Below are positions 1-7,036 of a stretch of DNA of 19,028 nucleotides, one piece after another (position 1 is the stretch's first letter; every line of letters begins with the position of its first letter). This DNA comes from Flavobacteriales bacterium (GTDB taxonomy: Bacteria > Bacteroidota > Bacteroidia > Flavobacteriales > BACL11). Location: contig NZWA01000028.1 of the NCBI GenBank assembly GCA_002697505.1, positions 1 through 19,028 of the forward strand, given 5' to 3'. The position numbers and the translations under genes were made by a program. The notes under the pieces were generated by a model that did no database searches, was not told where the DNA came from, and saw only the letters and a list, made by a program, of their open reading frames with translations.

Positions 1-2685
1 GCTACGGGTCTAGCTCATTATCTTGAACATATGCTGTTTAAAGGAACTGATGTTTATGGTACTTTAAATTATGAAAATGAAAAAATATTATTAGATAAAA
101 TAGAGTTACTTTATGAGGAATATCGATCTGTAGATATGAATGATAAAGAGAGAAGAAATAAAATTTGGAATAAGATTGATTCTATTTCTGGTGAAGCAGC
201 TAAATATGCAATTGCAAATGAATATGATAAAATGGTAACTGGTTTAGGAGCCAAAGGAACAAATGCATACACTTCTAATGAAAAAACTGTATACATAAAT
301 GATATACCATCAAATCAAATTGAGAAATGGTTAAAATTAGAGGCAGAACGATTTCGCAATCCTGTTTTTCGTCTTTTTCATACAGAATTAGAAGCTGTAT
401 ATGAAGAAAAAAATATAAGTTTAGGAAATGACGGAAATAAAATGTTTCATGCGCTTATGAATGGTTTGTTTCCTGCTCATCAGTATGGACAACAAACAAC
501 AATTGGTACAGTTGAACATTTAAAAAATCCATCTCTTACTGAAATAAGAAAATATTTTGATAAATATTATGTTCCAAATAATATGGCAATTTGTCTTTCT
601 GGAGATTTTGATTTTGATGAAACAATTAAACTTATTGATAAATATTGGGGTGGTTTTGAAAGAAAAGAATCACCGTCTTTTGAAGCGATTAATGAACAAC
701 CTATAACATCTCCAGTAGTTAAAGATGTTTACGGACCTGAGGCAGAGAGACTATACTTAGGATTTAGATTAAAAGGTGCAAAAAGTGAGGATTCAAAACT
801 ATTGTCAATGGTTGACATGATTCTTTCAAATACAACTGCTGGATTAATTGATTTAAATTTAAATCAGACTCAAAAGATTATCGGAGGAGGTTGTTTCCCA
901 TATATTTTATCAGATTATTCTGTTCACGGATTTTATGGCTCTCCAAAACAGGGTCAAACTCTTGAAGAAGTCAAGGAACTTTTATTATCTCAAATAGATG
1001 AAATTAAGTCTGGCAACTTTTCAGACTGGTTGTTAGATGCTATTGTTTCTGATTTTAAATTAAATCAAATTAAGAAATATGAAACTAATAGAGGTAGAGC
1101 AGATGAATTTGTTGAAGCATTTATTTTAGATATTCCATGGGGAAAATATCAAAATGAAATTAAAGAATTAGAGAATATAACAAAACAACAGATTGTTGAT
1201 TTTGTAAATAAAAATTATTCAGATAACTATGTAGTTGTTTATAAGAGAAATGGAGAAGATAAATCTTCATTACAGGTTACAAAACCTAAAATTACTCCAG
1301 TAACTGTTAATAGAGAAGATCAGTCTGAATTTTTAGTTAATTTACTTTCCGAACAATCTAAAGAAATACAGCCTGTATTTCTAGACTTTGAGAATGACTT
1401 AAGTAATTCAAAAATTGGTGATGTTGATTTTACTTTCAAGAAAAATAATGAAAATCAGAGATTTCAGCTTAAATACATTTTTGATATGGGAACTGATAAT
1501 GATAGAAGGATTGGTTTAGCTGTTGATTATTTAAAGTATTTAGGAACCCAAGAACTTTCACCTGCTCAAAAACAACAAGAATTTTACAAGTTAGGTTGTA
1601 CTTTTACTGTACTATCCTCTAAAGATAAGGTCGAAGTAACCTTAAGTGGTTTAGCTGATAATTTTGAACCATCGGTAAAATTATTTGAAGATATTTTAGC
1701 AAACGCTGTTCCTAACGATGAAGCTCTTATTGAGTTGAAGAAAAATGTTTTAAAAAATCGTTCTGATGCTAAATTAAACAAACAAATTATTCTTTGGAGA
1801 GCTTTAAGCAATTATGCAAAATACGGATCAAAATCTTCGTTTACTAATATTATTACTGAAAGTGAACTAAATAGTATTTCATCAAAAGAGCTTGTTGAAT
1901 TAATACATGGTTTACTTAGTTACAAACATAGAATTAGTTATTATGGCCCAGATAATATAGATGCTATTAGCAAGAAGTTAGATGTTTTACATTCTAGCAA
2001 ATCAAATTTAAAGCCATACCCAAATAAAGCTAAATTTTCTGAAAATTTAATGGACAAACCTATTGTATATATAGTTGATTATGATATGCCTCAAGCCGAG
2101 ATTTTAGTTTTATCTAAAGGAGAAAAGTTAAATATAAATAAATACCCAATAATCAAGTTACATAATGAATATTTTGGTGGTGGTATGAGTTCTATAGTTT
2201 TTCAAGAAATGAGAGAATCCAAAGCATTAGCATATTCAGTTTATAGTGCTTACAGAACACCAAGTAAGCTTGAAGATAGACATTATGCAATGTCATATAT
2301 TGGTACTCAAGTAGATAAATTATCTGAGGCAATGAAAGGAATGAATGAATTATTAGATACAATGCCTGAATCTGAAGCAAATTTATCAAATGCCAAACAG
2401 TCAATTATTAAGAAAATTAGAACCGAAAGATTAACAAAATCAACAGTATTGGATGAATATGAAAAAGCAAATAAAATGGGTGTGAATTATGATATTAGAA
2501 ATGATGTGTATAATCAGGTAGAGAACTTTGATATGGATGATCTATTAACTTTTCATAATTCACATATGAATAATAATGCCAGAGTTGTAATGATTCTTGG
2601 ATCCAAAGAAAAATTAGACTTAAACGTTTTGGCGAAATATGGACAAATTCAGGAGTTGACATTAGAAGATATTTTCGGCTATTAA
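1..2685 (+). CDS. M16 family zinc metallopeptidase (insulinase/pitrilysin type), 5' end missing
   Basis: A zinc endopeptidase of family M16, probably exported to the periplasm as its Bacteroidota relatives are; the N-terminus that would show a signal peptide lies outside the window. The reading frame is open from base 1, so the first ATG at 31 is internal. Fragment residues 6-10 read HYLEH, the inverted zinc motif HxxEH. The third ligand is expected in the ELEAVYEE segment (Glu135 or Glu136), unusually far away because of a charged helical insertion at about residues 20-75, which I recall as typical of Bacteroidota M16 proteins. The second half carries the usual inactive M16 repeat, with YFGGGMSS (724-731) and a following RESKALAYSVYS segment. 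Family members are about 950-1000 residues and 894 are visible here, so roughly 70-90 are missing. The stop is 13 bases before the isocitrate dehydrogenase gene. Family assignment is secure; the physiological substrate is not known. Confidence 0.95.
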   Translation, partial: ATGLAHYLEHMLFKGTDVYGTLNYENEKILLDKIELLYEEYRSVDMNDKERRNKIWNKIDSISGEAAKYAIANEYDKMVTGLGAKGTNAYTSNEKTVYINDIPSNQIEKWLKLEAERFRNPVFRLFHTELEAVYEEKNISLGNDGNKMFHALMNGLFPAHQYGQQTTIGTVEHLKNPSLTEIRKYFDKYYVPNNMAICLSGDFDFDETIKLIDKYWGGFERKESPSFEAINEQPITSPVVKDVYGPEAERLYLGFRLKGAKSEDSKLLSMVDMILSNTTAGLIDLNLNQTQKIIGGGCFPYILSDYSVHGFYGSPKQGQTLEEVKELLLSQIDEIKSGNFSDWLLDAIVSDFKLNQIKKYETNRGRADEFVEAFILDIPWGKYQNEIKELENITKQQIVDFVNKNYSDNYVVVYKRNGEDKSSLQVTKPKITPVTVNREDQSEFLVNLLSEQSKEIQPVFLDFENDLSNSKIGDVDFTFKKNNENQRFQLKYIFDMGTDNDRRIGLAVDYLKYLGTQELSPAQKQQEFYKLGCTFTVLSSKDKVEVTLSGLADNFEPSVKLFEDILANAVPNDEALIELKKNVLKNRSDAKLNKQIILWRALSNYAKYGSKSSFTNIITESELNSISSKELVELIHGLLSYKHRISYYGPDNIDAISKKLDVLHSSKSNLKPYPNKAKFSENLMDKPIVYIVDYDMPQAEILVLSKGEKLNINKYPIIKLHNEYFGGGMSSIVFQEMRESKALAYSVYSAYRTPSKLEDRHYAMSYIGTQVDKLSEAMKGMNELLDTMPESEANLSNAKQSIIKKIRTERLTKSTVLDEYEKANKMGVNYDIRNDVYNQVENFDMDDLLTFHNSHMNNNARVVMILGSKEKLDLNVLAKYGQIQELTLEDIFGY

Positions 2686-2698
2686 TTAATCATTTAAT

Positions 2699-4927
2699 AT
2701 GAAAGAAAATAATTTAAAAATTACATATACTATAACAGATGAAGCTCCAATGTTGGCTACATATTCTTTGTTTCCAATTTTAAAATCATATGTTTCCAAA
2801 GCAGGCATTTTACTTGAGCAAAAAAATATTTCTCTCTCTTCAAGAGTATTATCAGCCTTTCCAGATTATTTGCAAGATACTCAAAGAGTAAATGATGATT
2901 TGTCAGATCTAGGTCATATGGTGAAAGATAAAGATGCAAACATTATTAAATTACCAAATATTTCAGCCTCTATGCCTCAGTTGTTAGCAACTATTGAAGA
3001 ACTTCAGAATAAGGGATATCTTATTCCAAATTATCCTGAAAATCCGAAAACCGATGAGGAAATTGATATTCAAAAAAGATATAACAAAGTTAAGGGTTCT
3101 GCTGTTAATCCTGTTTTAAGAGAAGGTAATTCTGATAGAAGAGCACCTGGAGCTATTAAAAATTATGTAAAAACAAATCCACATAAAATGGGCTCGTGGA
3201 ATATTAATTCTAAAACTCATGTTTCATCAATGAAATCTGGTGATTTTCATCATAATGAAAAATCATTTTGTACAAGTAAGCCCACTAATGTTTCAATAGA
3301 ACTGTTTTTGAAAAGTGGTGATGTTATTGTTTTAAAGAAAAATATTTCATTGCTTGATGGAGAAATTATTGACGCTTCATTTATGTCTAAAAATAAATTG
3401 AAAAAGTTTTTAAAATCGGAAATACAGAACTGTAAAGATTTTAACTTACTTCTTTCATTACATATGAAAGCGACAATGATGAAGATTTCTGATCCTATTA
3501 TTTTTGGATATGTAATTGAGATTTATTTTGCTGATTTGTTTAAAAAATATCATAACGTATTTCTTGATATAGGTGTTGATATTAGAAATGGTTTCGGTGA
3601 TATTTTAGAAAAAATACATAATTTGTCTGATAATCAAAAATCAGAAATATTATTTGATATAGAAAGAATATTAGAAAGCAATGCTAGTCTTGCAATGGTA
3701 GATTCCGACAAAGGAATTACCAATTTACATGTTCCATCAGATGTAATAATTGATGCATCAATGCCTGCAATGATTAGAAATTCTGGAAAAATGTGGAATA
3801 AAGAAGGTATAACTCAAGATACAAAAGCAATCATTCCAGATAGTTCATATTCAAGTGTTTATAGTGCAACTATTGATTTTTGTAAAAAACATGGAGCTTT
3901 TGATCCAGCAGTTATGGGAACTGTTCCTAATGTTGGATTGATGGCGCAAAAAGCAGAAGAATATGGTTCTCATGATAAAACATTTGAAATTAATGAGTCG
4001 GGTATAATAAAAGTTCTAGATGATAAAAGAAATATTTTACTTGAACACGTAGTTGAAGAAGGTGACATTTGGAGGATGTGTCAAACAAAAAATGATCCAA
4101 TTAAGGATTGGGTGAAACTAGCTGTAAGTAGAGCTCGAATTACAGATTGGCCAGCAGTTTTTTGGCTAAATGAAAATAGAGCACACGATGCTGAGTTAAT
4201 TAAAAAAGTACATAGGTTTTTAAAAGATCATGATACTGATGGTCTAGATATTAAGATTTTAGATCCTTATAATGCAACAATTTTTACATTGGAAAGACTA
4301 AAAAAAGGTCTAAATACTATATCTGTTACAGGAAATGTTTTAAGAGATTATTTAACAGATCTTTTTCCTATTTTAGAGTTAGGTACATCAGCTAAAATGT
4401 TATCAATAGTTCCTTTAATGAATGGAGGAGGTTTGTTTGAAACTGGTGCTGGTGGTTCCGCACCAAAACATGTCCAACAATTTATTAAAGAGGGACATCT
4501 CAGATGGGATTCATTAGGCGAGTTTATGGCAGTCTCTGTTTCTTTAGAACATCTATCTCGAACTAGTAATAACAAAAAAGCATCTATATTATCTTCAACC
4601 TTGGATTTTGCCATTGAAAAATTATTAAAATCACAGAAATCTCCTGGTAGAAAAGTAGGTAAAATAGATAATAAAGGCTCACATTTTTATTTATCAATGT
4701 ATTGGGCTGAGGAATTAGCAAAACAAAAAGATGATTTAAATTTATCAAATATTTTTTCAAATCTGTTTAGAAACATGCAAGAAAAAGAAAGAGATATTAT
4801 TAAAGAATTAAATTCAAATTTAGGAAATAAAATCGATATAGATGGGTATTATCTACCTAATGCAGACACACTAATTAAAGCTATGCGCCCAAGTCGTATT
4901 TTTAATGATATAATTGATAATTTTTAG
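2699..4927 (+). CDS. icd: Isocitrate dehydrogenase (NADP+), monomeric type
   Basis: A cytoplasmic TCA-cycle enzyme that oxidises and decarboxylates isocitrate to 2-oxoglutarate, making NADPH. It is the large single-chain (IDH-II) form: 742 residues, the normal length. Active-site residues known from the Azotobacter vinelandii enzyme all appear with a constant +2 offset. For isocitrate binding these are Ser134, Asn137, Arg141 and Arg147 in the segment NPVLREGNSDRRAP (137-150), then Lys257, Tyr422 and Arg549. For metal binding they are Asp352, Asp550 and Asp554. For NADP they are His591, Arg602 and Arg651. Every catalytic position is filled, so the enzyme should be active. It lies 13 bases after the M16 peptidase gene in the same direction and is probably co-transcribed with it, though the two have no obvious functional link. 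It converges with murB across an 81-base gap in which I see no strong terminator. Confidence 0.97.
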   Translation: MKENNLKITYTITDEAPMLATYSLFPILKSYVSKAGILLEQKNISLSSRVLSAFPDYLQDTQRVNDDLSDLGHMVKDKDANIIKLPNISASMPQLLATIEELQNKGYLIPNYPENPKTDEEIDIQKRYNKVKGSAVNPVLREGNSDRRAPGAIKNYVKTNPHKMGSWNINSKTHVSSMKSGDFHHNEKSFCTSKPTNVSIELFLKSGDVIVLKKNISLLDGEIIDASFMSKNKLKKFLKSEIQNCKDFNLLLSLHMKATMMKISDPIIFGYVIEIYFADLFKKYHNVFLDIGVDIRNGFGDILEKIHNLSDNQKSEILFDIERILESNASLAMVDSDKGITNLHVPSDVIIDASMPAMIRNSGKMWNKEGITQDTKAIIPDSSYSSVYSATIDFCKKHGAFDPAVMGTVPNVGLMAQKAEEYGSHDKTFEINESGIIKVLDDKRNILLEHVVEEGDIWRMCQTKNDPIKDWVKLAVSRARITDWPAVFWLNENRAHDAELIKKVHRFLKDHDTDGLDIKILDPYNATIFTLERLKKGLNTISVTGNVLRDYLTDLFPILELGTSAKMLSIVPLMNGGGLFETGAGGSAPKHVQQFIKEGHLRWDSLGEFMAVSVSLEHLSRTSNNKKASILSSTLDFAIEKLLKSQKSPGRKVGKIDNKGSHFYLSMYWAEELAKQKDDLNLSNIFSNLFRNMQEKERDIIKELNSNLGNKIDIDGYYLPNADTLIKAMRPSRIFNDIIDNF

Positions 4928-5008
4928 ATTGATTAAGTATCATTATAATAACTTTTGAAAATTGGTAGTACAGAATGTATTTGGTGTAATCTAACCGCTG
5001 TAATTTTA
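4928..5008. other. Convergent intergenic gap
   Basis: An 81-base AT-rich spacer between the 3' ends of isocitrate dehydrogenase (+) and murB (-). A bidirectional terminator would be expected here, but I find no GC-stemmed hairpin. The only symmetry is a 10-base AT-only inverted pair (4942-4951 and 5006-5015), which is too weak to call. Confidence 0.5.
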
Positions 5009-6019
5009 TTATAATATTGTTACTTCATTTTCTAAAGAAATATTGTACGCAGCTTTAACTTTTTCTTTAATTATATTGGCAAAATCAAGAATTTCTTTAC
5101 CATTTGCCTGATCATAGTTTACTAGCACAAGTGCTTGAAATTTATGAACTCCAACATCTCCTATTTGAAATCCTTTTAACCCAAGATTATCAATTAACCA
5201 TCCTGCAGCTACTTTAACTTTTTTTTCATCAATTTCATAACCAATTATTTTTGGATATTTAATTTTTAAATTTTTAAAATCTTGTAGTTCAATAGTTGGA
5301 TTTTTAAAAAAACTACCACAATTAGCAAGCTCTTTTGGATTTGGTAATTTTTTATTTCTAATTTTTATTATTATGTCACTTATATTTTTAGGGTTAAGTG
5401 ATAGGTTTAAATTTTTTAGTTCATTTTCAACATCACCGTATGAAGTTATGTTTAAATATTTTTTACTTAACTTAAAAATGACTTTAGTTATTACATATTT
5501 ATTTTTGCATTCATTTTTAAATATTGATTCTCTGTATTTGAATTTGCATTGCTTGTTGTTAAAATTTTTAGTTTTACCACTTTCAAGTTCTATAGCACAA
5601 ACTTTTTCAATTGAATCTTTTACTTCCATTCCATAAGCTCCAATGTTTTGTATGGGGCTTGCTCCAACACTACCTGGAATTAATGCAAGATTTTCAATGC
5701 CAGAAAAATTATGCTTAACACTCCAAAGTACAAAATCGTGCCAGTTTTCTCCAGAACCAACTTCTATCCAAACATGATTTTTATTTTCTTTAATAATTGA
5801 AATTCCATTAATATTATTATGTAGTACAACATTATAAATACTTTTAGTAAAAAGTATGTTTGAACCACCACCGAGTATAATAACTTCATCAGTGTTCATT
5901 TTTTTCAAAACAGATAATAATTCTTTATTTGAAGAGAATTTTGCATAAAATTTAGCATGTGCATCAACTCCAAATGTGTTGTGTTTTTTTAAAGAGTAAT
6001 TATTTTTAATAATGCACAT
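5009..6019 (-). CDS. murB: UDP-N-acetylenolpyruvoylglucosamine reductase
   Basis: A cytoplasmic FAD enzyme that uses NADPH to reduce UDP-GlcNAc-enolpyruvate to UDP-N-acetylmuramate, the second committed step of peptidoglycan precursor synthesis. At 336 residues it matches type I (E. coli-like) MurB. Visible motifs in order: the N-terminal NTFGVDA (14-20); the FAD-binding ILGGGSNILF (48-57); a second flavin segment IPGSVGASPIQNIGAYG (114-130); the YRESIFK segment (162-168), whose Arg163 is the expected catalytic arginine; GSFFKNP (235-241), with Ser236 as the proton-donor serine; and a C-terminal LENEV (329-333) supplying the catalytic glutamate. The ATG follows directly on the TAA stop of the upstream ABC ATPase gene with no gap, so translation is probably coupled. 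Confidence 0.97.
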   Translation of the reverse strand: MCIIKNNYSLKKHNTFGVDAHAKFYAKFSSNKELLSVLKKMNTDEVIILGGGSNILFTKSIYNVVLHNNINGISIIKENKNHVWIEVGSGENWHDFVLWSVKHNFSGIENLALIPGSVGASPIQNIGAYGMEVKDSIEKVCAIELESGKTKNFNNKQCKFKYRESIFKNECKNKYVITKVIFKLSKKYLNITSYGDVENELKNLNLSLNPKNISDIIIKIRNKKLPNPKELANCGSFFKNPTIELQDFKNLKIKYPKIIGYEIDEKKVKVAAGWLIDNLGLKGFQIGDVGVHKFQALVLVNYDQANGKEILDFANIIKEKVKAAYNISLENEVTIL

Positions 6020-6691
6020 TTATAGTGATTCAGGATCTATTTCAACAATTTTTTTATCATTACACTTAACAGTTCTCTTCTTAACTTTTCTCATTATTTC
6101 ATAGTCATGAGTGGCAATTATAATTGTTGTGCCTGATAAATTAATTTCTTCTAATAGTTGAATAATTTTTATAGATTTTTCAGGGTCAAGATTGCCTGTT
6201 GGTTCATCTGCCAGTATAATTTTGGGTTTATTTAAAAGTGCTCTAGCAATAGCTGCTTTTTGTTGTTCTCCACCAGAGAGTTCATAGGGCATTTTTTCTT
6301 CCATGCTATCTAAATGAACAGCATTTAAAACTTCTTTAATTCTATTATTGATTTTGATTTTATCTTTCCAACCAGTAGCTTTTAAAACAAATTTCAGATT
6401 GTTATAAATATTTCTATCAGTTAGTAGTTGAAAATCTTGAAAAACAATTCCAACTTCTCTCCTTAAAAAGGGTATATCTTTGTCCTTAAGTGACTGAATT
6501 TCAAATTCACCTACTTTTATGGAACCTGACTCAGGTTTTATTTCTGCATAAAGTGATTTCAACAAAGAGCTTTTTCCACTTCCTGTATCTCCAATAAGGT
6601 AAACAAATTCTCCGTTAGATATTTTGAGTGAAACATTATCAAATATCTGGTGGTTTTCTTGATATATATTTAAATTTTTAATAATTATCAT
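6020..6691 (-). CDS. ftsE: FtsE-like ABC transporter ATP-binding protein
   Basis: A 223-residue stand-alone ABC ATPase. It has Walker A GDTGSGKS (34-41), a Q-loop in VFQDFQLL (82-89), the signature LSGGEQQ (137-143), Walker B ILADEP (158-163) and the H-loop ATHD (192-195). Size and sequence fit FtsE, which with the membrane protein FtsX controls septal peptidoglycan hydrolases. No ftsX is present in the window, and I recall the two genes often being separate in Bacteroidota. I chose the ATG at 6691 rather than 6739: the longer start would add 16 residues with no counterpart in ABC ATPases and overlap the upstream gene by 44 bases, whereas 6691 lies 4 bases after that gene's stop. The TAA stop abuts the murB start. 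The ATPase class is certain; FtsE rather than a LolD/MacB-like ATPase is likely but not proven. Confidence 0.88.
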   Translation of the reverse strand: MIIIKNLNIYQENHQIFDNVSLKISNGEFVYLIGDTGSGKSSLLKSLYAEIKPESGSIKVGEFEIQSLKDKDIPFLRREVGIVFQDFQLLTDRNIYNNLKFVLKATGWKDKIKINNRIKEVLNAVHLDSMEEKMPYELSGGEQQKAAIARALLNKPKIILADEPTGNLDPEKSIKIIQLLEEINLSGTTIIIATHDYEIMRKVKKRTVKCNDKKIVEIDPESL

Positions 6692-6695
6692 TAAT

Positions 6696-6902
6696 TTATT
6701 CTTTGAGTTTAAATACTTTACCAAACGGTATTGTTTCAAGTAAATTTAAAATTTTTTCACTATTATTTTTTAAGTTATTTTTTTTTAAACCATTTTCAGC
6801 TTGACTTAATCTGAAATATGCAATTAATGTCATGTTCTCATCACGTATCTGAACAAAGTCAGGAATTATTTTAGTACCCTTTATTTTTAAAATATATAAC
6901 AT
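6696..6902 (-). CDS. Small conserved-looking protein of unknown function, 68 residues
   Basis: First gene of the minus-strand operon, ending 4 bases before the FtsE-like start. I do not recognise a domain. The protein begins with a short hydrophobic beta-like stretch, continues with PDFVQIRDENMTLIAYFRLS (residues 14-33), then a Lys/Asn-rich hinge and a helical tail ending in LLETIPFGKVFKLKE. There is no signal peptide, membrane helix or cysteine. I believe it is real for four reasons: the tight spacing to ftsE, a promoter-like sequence placed just upstream, normal composition, and a faint memory of similar short proteins beside ftsE in flavobacteria. An A9 run on the coding strand (6778-6786) encodes the Lys-Lys-Asn hinge and could be prone to slippage. 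No function is proposed. Confidence 0.7.
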   Translation of the reverse strand: MLYILKIKGTKIIPDFVQIRDENMTLIAYFRLSQAENGLKKNNLKNNSEKILNLLETIPFGKVFKLKE

Positions 6903-7036
6903 ATAGCAAAGTAAAAAATTAAACTACAATATTCAAAGTTTAATATGACAATTGTTAAGAAAAGGTGTTGAAAACTCTATTTTTCATAAATTTAAATTCA
7001 TGTTAAATTAATTAATTTTATTGATAAATTTATGTT
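6903..7036. other. Divergent intergenic region
   Basis: 134 AT-rich bases between the minus-strand ftsE operon and the plus-strand TPR gene. It holds the minus-strand promoter candidate described separately. For the plus strand, TTG (6952-6954), 23 bases, then TATTTTTC (6978-6985) is the best promoter-like pair, with a mismatch at the last base of the -7 box. I see no riboswitch or small-RNA structure. Confidence 0.4.
6907..6936 (-). promoter_or_regulatory. Candidate Bacteroidota sigma-A promoter for the 68-aa/ftsE/murB operon
   Basis: Read on the minus strand: a TTG (6936-6934), a 19-base spacer, then TTACTTTG (6914-6907), one mismatch from the Bacteroidota -7 box TAnnTTTG. Only four bases separate the box from the ATG at 6902, so the predicted transcript would be leaderless or nearly so. 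Sequence match only. Confidence 0.45.

Noticed and set aside
4348..4614. Opposite-strand open frame inside isocitrate dehydrogenase, and similar frames inside gyrB, mdh, lon and the M16 gene
   Set aside because: All lie within strongly supported genes, show no domain or start context, and have the composition of reverse-frame translations.
4942..5015. Inverted pair ATTATAATAA / TTATTATAAT flanking the convergent gap
   Set aside because: Only A and T, about 54 bases apart, and partly self-complementary; expected by chance in such AT-rich DNA and too weak for a terminator.
5373..5636. Plus-strand open frame of 87 codons within murB
   Set aside because: Antisense to a well conserved enzyme; its Leu/Phe/Ser-rich translation reflects the reverse of Lys/Asn-rich coding.
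6692..6739. Longer N-terminus for the FtsE-like protein starting at 6739
   Set aside because: Adds 16 residues unlike any ABC ATPase and overlaps the preceding gene, while the start at 6691 matches family length.
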